Source of the DNA: Aquatica leii
Lineage: Eukaryota; Arthropoda; Insecta; Coleoptera; Lampyridae
Direction: 5' to 3'
Assembly: GCA_035610365.1 (NCBI GenBank)
Contig: CM069436.1
Location: forward strand, 57,737,505-57,801,504
Length of the DNA stretch: 64,000 nt
Part shown: positions 1 through 12,214 of the stretch, in pieces
Position numbering within the stretch: the first letter of the stretch is position 1
How the letters are laid out: each line of letters begins with the position of its first letter
Made by a program: the position numbers and the translations under genes
Notes under the pieces: generated by a model
Databases searched by the model: none
Seen by the model: only the letters and a program-made list of their open reading frames with translations
What the model was told of the DNA's origin: nothing

Positions 1-3000
1 TCTTGACAGCTTTCTCGAATTTTGTTCTAGAGTTTTTACAAATTGCCTCATTAGGCCTAATTGTAACGGCAAGATCAATATATTCTTAGGCTTTTAACTG
101 ATTTCCACATTACATTATGTTTTCTTATCTGAAATTCTACTTGATCAGGCAATATGCTTTGTTGGTAATGAACTGAATTTGCTCTGCTATTCTATATACA
201 AAGGTGACCAGAGTATTTACTATACCCGCCTTCAATTTTTGTTAGAAAACCAACTATCTTAAAATTTCCTATTACTGGTCATTTTTCAATTTCTTCAAAG
301 AAATTAGTCAGGTTATTACAGTAGTTATAGATGAAGAAACATTAAATAACTTTATGACACTTTTTTGAATTAGTTATTTTTACACCAGTTTCAAGCAAGT
401 TTGATTCATTAACATAGAATCTCTGCTGCATTTTTAGACAGGTTTAGGTTTAGTAGTAAATCATTGAATTCTATCAAATTGATAAGATGTGATCCTAAAC
501 CCTGCAATTTTATCATGAGTTTACTGTGTGAATCGGTGTTGGTAAGCGGTAAACTGGATTATATTGAATTTTGCGACGATTGAATTTCAGAGTTATCTAG
601 TTCTGAATGAGATGGAACGGGAAAATTTTTACTATAAGGTATTGGAGAAGATGCTGAAGGAAAATCTTCAAAATTTTTACCAAATGGCAATGCAAAGTTC
701 ACGTGTCGTTAAATTACAATTTTTTTCAATTTACAAAATTATTTATATATTCAAAACTTTTTAAGATTTTAAATTTTAGTCTTTTACCTGCTAACGTATT
801 TCTGCAGTTAACACAGGCATTGTGTTTACACTTTTTTGGCGCCATTTTCTAATTTAGTAACACACAAGAACGGTTGTTACAGCTGTAATAGACAAGTAAA
901 CACTTACTACTGTACCCTTCACAAGTAATAGGCAATTTGATTTTGGTGTTTTTTAATGTCTAATATCAGAATTCAGGCATTAAAATAAAAATCGAATATA
1001 ATAAGAAAGTGTTATAAATGTTAAATTATTGCAATATTAAATAAAAATAAATTCAATTAATTCAAATCAATTTGTAATACCAGCAATAAGAGATTACCTA
1101 CATGACCTCGGATCCGTAATAAAAAAATACCCAAAAATTCTAAGTATGGTACTTAACGTGTTTTTACAACTTTCTAAGAGCAACTACTTGCTTCACTTAA
1201 ATCTTTAAATCTAAAGTTTTTTTAAATAAATTTGTTATCACTACGTTTAACGCAAATACATGAATTTTTGATTTAGTTCATAACTCGCTTTTTGTTGTCG
1301 ACTAATTTGTTTTAAACGATATATACCTTTTTTTAACAAACAAACTCAACTGCTTCCGTTATGTAACTTATGGGTTGCTGCCTATAAATTGTTTTTTCAA
1401 CATTACTTTGTAGGAAACCAGTGACTGTATGCATCTGAATAATGTTCAAATTACATTTAATAACTAATGCAATTAATACCAAAATCAAAGAACACAATTA
1501 TTTTTTAATTTTTACTCAAATTGGTCATGTACTATCGTTATTGTCATTTATATTCTGTATCCATAACATGTTTCCAATGTGGATTTCTTATTGTTTTTTT
1601 TAATGTTTTTGGCTTTTGAATATTACACATCAAATATGAAATAAAATTTGGTCAATGAATTGTTTTTTTTTATTCGAACCAATTATCTCTGAACAGTTGA
1701 TTTTCCAATTTAGTTATTGGTTTGTCCAGAACATAACTTACATTACTTTGATCAGTTTCCGTATTACGTACTTTCTTGTTCTTGTTCTTCTAAAATTTGA
1801 TTGCGTTGTTTATACTTCTAGTGTCATCTTTTTATTGATTAGAACTGCAACTATTAAAAACGCTTTTGGATCATCCTCTGGTAAACCCTTATTATTGTTT
1901 ATATGATCAACTTAATAAATTAGTAACTGTACTTTGAATTTTATATGATTCAAAAATACGACGTTTCTACTTAGTTATGATTGTTTTTTAGTTTTTGCAT
2001 CAATTACTTTATATATCTATGTAGTTTTACAACTTTTTTCTTACGTTTTTAGTCAGGAACATATGCTACAGCTGGCGATCTAAATTTTTTAACACGACTT
2101 TAATCTGGGTTTAAACCAGAGTTATGCTGGAGATTTACATTGCCAAAAAAATTTTTTTTTGGTTTGAATACGGCAAACAACAAACAAATACAAAACGACT
2201 TATACCAGTTAAAACATTTTCAGCTGGTCTAGTCAGATCACAATGCACTATTTCTAAAAGTTTTGTAGCTTGCATTTTCGTGCTTCTAAACTATCACTTT
2301 ATGCAACTGCGTTAAAACTGCAGTTTTTTGTATCGTTCAATCGATACAAGTCAATCATTTTAACTTTTGCTAAAACGTTACCTTTTTAATCCTAAATAAT
2401 AAATGATTATTTGACTTACTGACAGAAGTCCAGAACGCACAAAACATTACAAACTTTAATACCATTTGTCTTTCTATCAACTTCGACATACAGTTCTATC
2501 AGTTTATTTGCATCAAATATTCAGTTTCGATTTATCGTTGAGTATCGAGTCTCTCGATTCTAATTACCATTGTGTTTCATATAAGTGTTTATAGGAAATT
2601 TACAGGTGTTGTAATTCTTGCGTTTTCTCAATTGATGACAACAAACTATTAACTTTGAACTCAACATAAATTATGAATGAATAATACGCTCAGAAAATAT
2701 AACTTTGCTACTTAATAACTTAAATACATTTAAGCTATATGAATGAGAACCTTAGAAATTTACACTTTAGAATTAAAATTAATTAACAATAATGCACAAA
2801 TTTAAAAACTTTAAAGACAGGAAAACTTTATTTGAATCGTAAACAAAATACTACTACGAAATAAAACAGGAAATGAAGCTTGCCAGGCTGCAACAAGTAG
2901 TAAAACTCACAAATAAAAATATACTAGGAAGTTATTCTTCTTTACTGCACGACTTGATTGTATTTTAATATTCTACGTTGTTGATATACCTATTAAAAAA

Positions 3001-3189
3001 TTTCTCATTTTATCTTCAATACTCTTTATAATGCGATAAGTTGTCCACTCAGTAATTTAGTACGTTGCTGATTATATTTACTTATCCTGTTAATAAATTA
3101 ACTATCATTTTTCAGTAAACTGCACTTTTTATTTACTTTAAAATGATAAGTTTTTAAGTTATGTTTTACTAGTTTTCTCATAACTTAAT
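1..3189. other. AT-rich intergenic DNA, no gene seen
   Basis: Reading frames here are short, T-rich or A-rich and show no recognisable domain. No long repeat or RNA gene was identified. The left half of the repeat element that begins near 3190 was looked for here and not found. Confidence 0.5.
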
Positions 3190-4362
3190 TCCTAGCGACT
3201 AGTTTGATTCGGTGATAGAATCGTAGGTTTCGATGTGCTAGATAATAAAGTAATTTAAAAAAATCCCAAAACGGCGAAAGATTAGAATGGGAGATATTGT
3301 TTAAATCTATCCAAAGCTGAAAGAAAACAAATGACAAAACACAGGTTGTAACAAGCAGGGTATTTATTTTATCACAGAAAAAAAAGTTAGAAAAGAGAAA
3401 AAGATAAATTTACATAGGTGCGATCAAACGCTAGAAAGTAGATCCATATCACAGACAATAGTTGTTGAACTAAACCTTCTTCGGTTGGGCAACACGTCGT
3501 ACAAAACATTAAATTTGTCGGCCTATCTTTTACATTCTAAAAGAATAAATTTACATTTGTTAATTATAATACGAAAGAGCGCACCTTTTAATGCAACGTT
3601 ACACACAAAAAAAAATTTTATAGTTAATTGTGACAACAACCTGATATGTGCGTACCGTTGTGTGTATAACCGACGGACAACGTAAATAAAAAGAATCAAA
3701 GTAGGAAATGCAATACTTACAATTTTTTTTGAAAAATGCAAACTGGCTAGCAGCAACTTCACAAAATTTCCTAAAATTTGCTAAAATATAACAAACGCGT
3801 ACATACGGTGATATCATCAAGTAAATCCCATTTGGTTAATACAATTAATAAGAAAACCAAATGCACCGAATTTTTTCTAAAAGTAAAAGGTCATTTCTGT
3901 AAGTGAGCTTTTAAATACGGTTAGAATTATATTAATTTAGCAAAAGGTTTTGGTATCTTTAATTAACGTGGCGCGACGTCATCATAGGAATTTTCCCAAT
4001 AAACGAAACGAGTTTTTACATCTTCACATTAATGGAATAACAAATGGGTATTCAGAAACCGCTAATGACAATGCGGGATAATTAAAGTAAATCACAAAAG
4101 CAATGTTTATACTAGAAAAATTTTCACAAAACAGCAAAAATAATAGACTCATTTATTTATACCATAGATGAGTGTAAATAATTAGAAGTGAAAACTTTGC
4201 TGAGCACTTACATTAGAGCACGTACGAAACCTACTATAAAGACCGGAATAGTAAGTTTTCTCCCATCGATATTTTGATATCAAACATCACTCAAAAATGC
4301 AGCGGAAAATGGGCGTTCTGAAAATAAATCTTATACGGTACAAAGATCCTAGGGTTGAAGCA
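3190..4362 (+). mobile_element. Partial (right-half) copy of the long-inverted-repeat element at 26.3-28.7 kb
   Basis: This stretch aligns in the same orientation with about 27600-28655. Shared landmarks come in the same order: a block with GCTGAAAGAAAACAAATGA, then TTTTATCACAG, then ATCACAGACAATA, then TCGGCCTA next to TTTTACATTCTAAAA. The last ~200 bases match the right terminal arm of the 26.3-28.7 kb element and end near CTTATACGGTAC. No matching left arm was found upstream, so this is a truncated copy. No protein is encoded. Substitutions and indels are frequent, so the copies are old. Boundaries are approximate to tens of bases. Confidence 0.7.
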
Positions 4363-6119
4363 GTACCTTGTATATAACGAAGAATTGTTCAGTTTGAGAT
4401 ATTTGATAACCACAGCCGACACATCATCATTTTTGTGAATTCGAACGGAACGGTACATTTTTATAGTGTAACTTTTTAGGCTTAAACCCTTTATCCTCTC
4501 GTTTCAAATAAAAAATGACACTTTCAAATTTATTAATGTCAATTCCTTCACGTAGATTTATAGTCAATTGTAGCATAGAATATTTGCTCCATAATGATAA
4601 TTTTTTATAGCAACAAAGTGCGCTGTTGAAATACGCTAGGATGTTGTCTTCGCGGGTCGTTTTAATTTCTTTACTACAAGACCACTTCCGATATGCACTG
4701 TAACTTTCTTTATAGAAATAACTAGATTTTGCTGGTAATAGCGAATCTCTAGCAACAGCGGCAATATTTGTGATTGCTTCTTTATTAGAACTCTGAGACT
4801 TGCACGTTTGCATCCTGCATCCATCAAAATATTCACAAACAATATAATATACAACTTCGTAACCAAGGACACAATATACGTACTCACGTACTTGCCTTAT
4901 TTCATTAAATTTGATTTTTTCTCTAAAATATAAAAATCAACTAATTTTCGCAGTTAGACATAAAACTTTGTATGCAATTCATATATAATTAGGTTTTACG
5001 GACTCGCTCAATTTACCGGCCTCGTTCGCTGACGCTCGCTCTGACATAAACTTTTGAGCTTGTCAATAAAGACACATTATGTACTTATTACATAAATAGA
5101 TATTTTATAAACAACTAAACTATTTTATTTCATAAATAAAATATAACAACAAAACCATCTAGTTCTGTGAATTAAGTTACCACATCTGGATAGTAAACTG
5201 TAAATGTGTACCGTCAGACAATTTTTTACCCGCGTAATTCAAATACGTTTTGTATAAACTTCGAGTTTAAACCAGGTAAAGAATATCGATGCAATTAATA
5301 AAATACTATTAGAGTAAAATTTTGAATAGTTTCTTCACTAACAGTTGTGATTTTAATTGAGACTAAAGTAATCAACTATTTGCTGCAATATGGTAAAGAT
5401 CTAACATCGTTGTTTTAGAATATGATAATATTTATACTAATACTATTTAATACTAACAATATTTAAGCAGTTGAACTTTCACTTAATACTGCAATGAGCT
5501 GTAGTCTTTTGTAATTCACGCATCTAATTTTGAAACTTTTAAGAAACCAACAAATTTATTACTGAGAATACACTAAAGCAAACGGTTTTGTCGAATTTAA
5601 AATATTTTTGTATCAAATTTTTTAAGCATCAAGAAAATCAAGAGCTTTACCGTTTTAATCGCTTTATTAGCCGCTTTGCTTACTTGTGACGTTCTATCTA
5701 TATATTTTTTAAAATTTTGTATAAAATATTAAGTATCTACTAAACGCTAAAAAAGCTTTTAACGTTAAATTGGTTATTAATCTGTAAATAATATACACAA
5801 TACAATTTTGCCTTCCATTATTTTTATAAAATTAATAACAATTTTTTCAACGTACTTGTCTAAGTAACTTGGATATTTGCTTTAAAAAAAACTTTTTAAA
5901 TTATACTATTTGTTTTGGATTCAATAACAAGTAATTAGTAAAGATTACTAATGATATTCAAGTTTGCGTTAGTACTAACCGATTCATAATTAAGACAATC
6001 ATATTTGTCATCAAATTTATTTGTATTTAGCAATTAATTATTACAGGAAGTTGTTTTGCTTTTAAATAAAATTTTAAAAATATGGTCTAGTAATATCAAT
6101 ATTAACTTAGAATAATATA
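4363..6119. other. AT-rich DNA, no convincing gene
   Basis: An open minus-strand frame at 4427-4813 (128 codons) has no domain I recognise and is probably chance. A small CG-rich island at about 5005-5045 has clustered GCTCGCT-like words inside otherwise AT-rich DNA. It resembles the CG-containing core of the repeat at 6.4 kb and 49.66 kb, but only loosely. Confidence 0.4.
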
Positions 6120-6490
6120 TCAAAAATAGATCATTAATGACCTCTATTACTAAACGATTTTAAACCAATGAATGAATTTTTAGTAATGAAAAATTTTGTA
6201 CAGCAACCAATGAAATCGTTAGCAACCAGTGGTTTAACGATATTGTGCGAGCACTATAACAACGGGTTAGTTTGTATACTTTAGTTTTCTTATAATTTTA
6301 CCTCTTTTACTAATATACGATCAACGGAAAAGTTTTAAAACTAACACGTTTGTGAATTAGCGATAAATGATTTTGCCAATATTAACGCGTTTGCTCGTTA
6401 CACTTGCTCACGACGTTAGAATGTCTTAATTATTGATTGCTATCATAAACAACCTTGTTTGTTAAATCATTATTTATGTCGATCGTCTGT
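6120..6490 (+). repeat. Dispersed repeat, inverted partner at 49565-49947
   Basis: About 370 bases match the reverse complement of 49565-49947. Shared words in order include AACGATTTT followed by ACCAAT, GCAACCAATGAAAT, ATATTG.GCGA, and the core TATTAACGCGTTTGCTCG with TTACAC.CGCTCAC variants. The similarity is roughly 70-75 percent by eye. It encodes nothing obvious. The class of element is unknown, and no terminal repeats or target duplication were found. Confidence 0.65.
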
Positions 6491-6640
6491 TAATGACAAT
6501 ATTAACTAATAATTATGTGTTAGAAACAGATACACCTATTAATTTTGAATCAATGAATCAATTTTTATTAATGGAATATTTCGTTAAGGATATTGCGCGA
6601 CTACTGGATATCACCATAATTTAATTATCATTAATCAATT
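6491..6640 (+). repeat. Second, internally deleted copy of the 6.1-kb repeat in tandem
   Basis: The sequence restarts the same pattern. It has GAAACAGAT, CACCTATTAATTTTGAATCAATGAATC, an AATTTTTATTAATG block, then jumps to GATATTGCGCGACTA. Compared with the copy before it, and with 49.6-49.95 kb, the segment carrying GCAACCAATGAAAT is missing. This suggests a short head-to-tail duplication followed by an internal deletion. Confidence 0.5.
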
Positions 6641-8554
6641 GGAGTTAAATTTTATAATAATTTTATAATTGGATTAAAATGGGGGTGTTAACATAATCAC
6701 TTGCTAAGTAACTTCAACAGAACTTCTAACATTACTTAGTATAATTGTTTTTTAATTGTACATAATTATCTGTAATTGTGCTTTGGCTTATACAACTACT
6801 AGACGTTAAAGTTATAACACGTTTATGCTTAATACTTGCGTATTATTTTGGAAAATAATGTTTTTTTTTGTTTTAAACTAAAATGATCAAGACTTATGGA
6901 AAATTTAAATGCACTGGTGTTGCTAACGTAGATAGTCGACGAATTAATTTTGCATAATCAAATAGAAGCCAGCGCTTTAAAGAGCTTTTGTAAACATTTC
7001 GGTGTTACCCGGTCCATACGTATATAGATTTTAACATCCAGTTCAAATGCAAATGTTGGCTTTAACTTAATTTAATATTCAAACATATACATGGTTTTAG
7101 AACTTTTATAATATATTTTTTAACGTACTTTCATATTATATTCACATATAAAATTAATTCAATGGAAGATTCTATTAAAACTGATTCAGTTTTAATGTAT
7201 TTTTAGCATTTAATTTGTATTTTTAAATTTTATATTTATTAGATTTGAAATTTAAACATTAAATTTAGAAATTCTTTCAGGTAAGCTTGCCAAGAAAAAT
7301 ACTTTTTGGTACTAAAATAGGCTCAACCTGCAAAATTTGTTCTGTAAACACCACACTGTAAACATAATGAATCAACGTATTATTACTATTTGTTTTTGAT
7401 TTATTATTTACCATAAAAGATACTCTTGTATTAAACACCAAAATAAATGCAATGTGTACTGCAAAAAAGCACTAAAATCTCGTAAATATATTCAATGCGT
7501 AGATGACTTAATCGCTTCTCTAAAATTGTCAACGTAGTCAAATAACGTCTTTCCATGTACTAAATTTACAGAGTATAAAATATAACGCAAACAAATTTTT
7601 CGGAAATGCTTAATTTTGACGTATTCAATAGAAAACTATAAAACTATATTTACTAAAGCATTTTACACTTTGAGAAAATGTATAAAATAAATTAAATTTA
7701 GGCCACGTTACAACAGCTAGTTCAAACAAGATAATCTCATTTTATTTTAAGAAAAATAAAAATATTTAAGAACTGCTTAACACTGATCATTGCTTTCTAG
7801 GTTTTTTAAATTACTAAAATATTTTTTTATTTTAATAACATTTTTATAATTAGAATCATTAAAGTGATTTCATAAACATTAATTTAATTATTTTGTTTGG
7901 TATAAAAATCTAGTCTTGGTAATGGTTATGAAGTTTACAGCTACTGTAAAAAAACGTTTTATTTTTTAAGAGCATTATGTAAATGAAATAGAACAAGGCG
8001 AATTTTTAAAAGAAAACGTGTAGTGTTAACTAAAGTCAATTAGGGAAGAAAACTGCACAATTTAGACAGAAACGAATTGAATACAACATTTTATTGCTTG
8101 AACAGAGCCACCAGTTATGATGATTAAGAACAATAAAATATTTTAGTTACTATATTAATTTTCAAAAAACGTCTTTATCTTTTCTTAATGGTAAATCAGT
8201 TAAAATATTGTTTTAAATTTTTGAGATTAGTTCATCAATTTATAAGAAATTGGGCCTTTTTTGAAAAGAATAGCAGAAGTTTCTATTATTTGTGAGAGCC
8301 CCAACATTTTTTTCGCTTTATTTTCTAAACAAGAAGTAATCAAAACTTCCAGATTGAATCAATTTTTAATTTCTAACTACTAGCCTGGCAGATGCTTTTT
8401 TTTCCTTTTTTTTGTAATATTCATTCTAAAATTTTTTTAGAGCGTCTAATTTTTACGGTTTTTTAACTTGATCAAATTACGTCTTCTTTAATTTCGGTGT
8501 TTCTCATTATGTTTAGTTTCTTCAAACTCATATAGTGTTTCTTTACGAAATGTT
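6641..8554. other. AT-rich intergenic DNA, nothing identified
   Basis: No open frame of useful length, no recognisable protein similarity and no clear repeat were seen. The composition is extremely AT-rich with many homopolymer runs. Confidence 0.45.
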
Positions 8555-9180
8555 CTTCTTCTTCTTGTTCATTGTGCCTCTCCTTGTCGGAAGTTGGCTA
8601 GCATCATAGACTATCTTAACCTTGTCGGCGGCTATTCTGAACCGAGACTTTGTGCTACCGTGGAACCAGTCTCTTAAGTTTTTTAACTAGAAGATTCTTC
8701 TTTTGCTTACACTACATTTTCTTTGTATCTTTTCTTATAAGATCATTTTTATAATTTCGTATTTTCTCCACGCATTAGATGTCCAATTGATTATGAAATA
8801 TTTATTTTTAGTAATTTTTCTTTACAAGTGTTGTAATTTATTCATATTGTTAGCTAATATGACTGTATCGTCAGCGTAACAAATAAGGTTAATTATTTGA
8901 CCGTTTATGATTATTTCATCATCTCCTTCTTCCAGTGCTTTTCTGAATATGGCTTCCAAATACATAATAAACAGTGTAGGGTAGAGTATGCGCTCTTGCC
9001 GGATTCCGCAAACTATGTCTATATCCCTTGTCAATGTGTTTTTAACTTTCACTGCAGCTTTTTGGTGCCAATAAAAAATACCAGTTATTCTTATATCACG
9101 CGTTTCTAATCCATTTTTGTTAAGATTTGCATTAGTTTATTGTGTTGTACCCTGTTAAACACTTTTTCAAAGTGTATGAA
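8555..9180 (-). pseudogene. Relic of a LINE (non-LTR) reverse transcriptase
   Basis: The open part at 8822-9052 encodes the palm of a non-LTR reverse transcriptase. It reads GIRQERILYPTLFIMYLEA, where functional elements have G(V/I)RQGCxLSPxLF, and ends with the catalytic YADDTVILA box. Further upstream on the same strand (9053-9180) another frame gives FEKVFNRVQHNKL, the usual FxKAFDxVxHxxL motif, interrupted by stops. The downstream side (8555-8820) resembles the LINE segment after the RT domain but is too decayed to read. The endonuclease and 5' parts are missing, so this is a 5'-truncated dead copy. The clade is not certain. Nearby T-rich DNA gives no clear poly(A) tail. Confidence 0.8.
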
Positions 9181-11684
9181 ACAAACGCACAGTACCACAT
9201 TCATATCGAAATGTTCTTTTCTTTTTTATTCTAATATTTTTTAAGGGGAAACGTAGAAGAAAATAAGGGACAAACCTTAAGTGCGAGAAAGGCAGAAGCA
9301 ACGTGTCGAGCAGAACCTTAAAAAATTTCAAGAGTAGGCACGATGAGCCGACTGACGTAAAGATAGACGCTGTTGTTGATTTTACCAGCAGAAAACAATA
9401 AATACTGTAATAAATAAATAAAGAATAGTATATTAATCTATAGGCTTGGAAAAGTGATAGATTTCTAGTGAGCATGAATATTTGAATTTACATATGAGCC
9501 TGGCTCACAAATGGATTAAATTCACTTTTCTAACATGTAGATTATGCTGTTTTGTCGTATACTTGACAAAATTAACGCTACTATCAGAGTGCCAAATAAT
9601 AATACGACGTTATCATGGTATGTCGGCATTTCTTGACATAGTAGTAAATAATTTGTTAAAAAAATTGAAAATGAGTCAATCAAACGAGAATAATGAAGAA
9701 ATTTTACAATAAGTATCAGAAGCAGAATCAAATTTATTACCTAAAAAGTCCAAAGCAAAATAAAACAAAGCAGTTGTTCTGTGGCTAAAAAAAATACTTA
9801 AAATGTGCAAAGAGCAAATGAAGATATTCTGATTACGTACTTTGTTAAAAACTTGAAGAAGGTTCTATATAACGCCATAATTAAAGTATGGATTTGATCA
9901 ACATCCGACATTTGTTAAAAAAGTTTGTTTTATTTATAAGATTTGTTAGTACTGTTTTTTAACATTTTTAGGTATAAACTCTAATGCTTACGTTTACTAA
10001 AAGTAGACGATGTAGAAGAGTGCGGGCATATTGTGGTCATAACATTACTGAGACTAAAACAAAACCACTAATTGCTATAAACACTTTTCACAATTAAACA
10101 AGAAAAATTGCTGTGACTTTTTTATACCACAAAAAAAATTATTTTTAGGTTTGTAATAAAAGGGCCTAATAAAAGGGCGTTATGAATTTATAACGCCTTT
10201 TCATAACGCTCCGGTTTTTATGTATATGTTTACGTATCTCCTGTCCTAGGCATCATCAATAAATTATAATAAAATGTAGAATAAAATATATTTTGGATTG
10301 GAAGATATACAGAAACTTTGCTGTAAACACATTTTTTGTTAGGAAAGTTTTTGTAACAGACAAGACAAGTGTAATTTTGTTTTTTAATACAATTGTGTTG
10401 CATAAATAAGGACTAGATTTTTTATCTGTTGTGGAACGTTTTGCTCAAAATTATATTTGTTCTTCTGGTTGTTTTTAATGTCGTTGTCTACAAAGTTTCT
10501 TAAGAAATACTGCTATACTCTATAATTTTGTGAATTTTTTTGTTTTTTGCGGATAGGTAAAATATATGGTGATATCCATACTTTTTGATTTTTGACAAAC
10601 TAAATTTAACTAATACGAAAGATGTTCCTTATGATCCAAATTTTTTTTGTTTTTGTTTTCATCCTAAAAGTATCAATGATCAACGTACTTCTAGTTTAAA
10701 AATGATGAGAATAATGAATGAGTTTTAATGGTTCACATATTGCTATACGTTTATTTTGTGTTTGTAGAATGAGTCAATAGAATTGATAGTTTCGAATGAT
10801 CGTTATAAAGTAAAACGGCTTTGAGACTTGTTTCCAACGAATCGATAAACAATCGCTATTCTGTAAGGTTATATTCAATATTGATTTCATACAAAAGTTT
10901 ATTTACATCAGTGTAACATGCATTCCTTTCAACTTTGTAAAAAAAAACTTAATTTTTAGTGACGTTTCTTCAATACAGAAATTGTGCTGGTGGAATGTAA
11001 ATGATTCTATTTTTTTAATCTCGATCCTAAAATTTGTGATTTTCTTTGGCTAACTCTAAATCTTGTATCAAGTCATTGAGATCTGATTAAGTAACAAAAA
11101 TTACACATTTAAAACGTCGTTATATCTTCTTCGTCTCTGGAATTTGCAAAATTACTTTAATGCATTAGAGTTGAAAGTTCACAAACACTTCTTTTACTTT
11201 TTTCTGCTTACAGATAGAATGTCTGGATACGTTACTATGTGTCTTCAATTTTTACAAGATAGAAGTAACAGTCCCTAACGTAATTTGTTAGTCCACAACC
11301 AAAACATTGGCTTTTTTGAAAGGACTCAGAAAAATTCTTTTGAATTCAAAATATTGTTTGTAACATATTTAAATAAATAAACAATCCCTGGAGCGGCGAA
11401 GCTGCTGTCACTTTAATTCTAAATATATACTCATTTAAAAGTATTTTGGTGGGAAATTCAAATCATTCATAGGTTACCGATGTTGATAATCATTTAACCT
11501 TGTTGTTTGAGGTTATTTCAGAAAAAGAATTTATAATCTTAATATTATTAAAATAAATTGTAATTACATGTTTACTTTTATAAAAGATTTGGTACGGCAT
11601 TACAAAATATAATAATTACATAGGTATTAGTGTAATTCTAAAAATTACTTATTTACATCAAAAAACACAATTGCAAAAAAATCA
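9181..11684. other. AT-rich intergenic DNA with a small hairpin
   Basis: Open frames at 9167-9475 and 9482-9731 lie on opposite strands and have no recognisable domains. A near-palindrome at about 10173-10208 (GGGCGTTATGAATTTATAACGCC followed by a second CATAACGC) could be a mobile-element end or a chance hairpin. Nothing else was recognised. Confidence 0.4.
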
Positions 11685-11689
11685 ATTAT

Positions 11690-12080
11690 TTCAATCAATT
11701 TCGCCTTCTACATTACAATTTTTATCGTCGGATGATCCAGTGTTCACCATAAACGACATTGCCACATTTCTTGCGCTAAGTGATTCACATGTTAACTATG
11801 TTGGTCTCAGTTCTATGCAGTTATCTCAGAAAATGAATTTCTCACTAAGGCTTTTATCTCCACAGCAGGCAAATTTGAAATCAATTGTTATTTCTTTTAC
11901 TGCATGAAGTCACCAGACTTAGTCTTAGATTTAAAGATTAAAAGGCCATTGTAAACAAAACCATATGATCCACCTGCTTTCACAATAATGTACCTCTGAC
12001 ACTTCTCTGTCCACAACATTTTTAATAATATTTCTGGCTTCGGAAAGAACGGTTTTCTTTGATATAGATTTTATGTTGGT
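11690..12080 (-). pseudogene. Internally deleted relic of the DDE transposase family found at 21.3-22.7 kb
   Basis: Three pieces of the transposase at 21306-22695 are recognisable in order on this strand. First is the exon-1 start, near 12080-12020, with SKKTVLSEARNIIKNVV against SRKTVHAEARNIIRTVV; the start codon has become ATA. Next, the frame jumps to QRYIIVKAGGSYGFV.NGLLIFKSK.KSGD. Last is the C-terminal part, near 11690-11850, with VRNSFSEIT, HVNHLAQEMW and VNTGSSDD. The intron, the DNA-binding part, the first catalytic Asp, the second Asp and the catalytic Glu are all absent, and several stops are present. This is a non-coding deletion derivative. Confidence 0.8.
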
Positions 12081-12200
12081 AAATAACAGCTGAAACAATA
12101 CAGAAAGTAAGTACCTACTGTAAAAATTTCCAGAATGTTAGTCACATTTCAGTTCTTTTGTTTTGTGTAAGATGACAGCACCACTAATTTCGTTTACGTT

Positions 12201-12214
12201 GTTGCAAATGTATT
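12201..12214 (+). repeat. Target-site duplication, left copy
   Basis: GTTGCAAATGTATT here is repeated exactly at 15750-15763. The two copies bracket the Penelope-like element at the points where its terminal sequences begin and end, as expected for a duplicated insertion target. Confidence 0.8.

Noticed and set aside
3485-3820. Several open frames inside the 3.2-4.36 kb repeat copy
   Set aside because: The corresponding part of the copy at 27.9-28.1 kb does not keep these frames open, so they are chance.
4427-4887. Minus-strand frames of 128 and 83 codons
   Set aside because: They overlap each other in different frames, contain no recognisable motif and have no splice or repeat context.
9482-9731. 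Opposed open frames
   Set aside because: No domain, and the frames are mutually antisense in AT-rich DNA.
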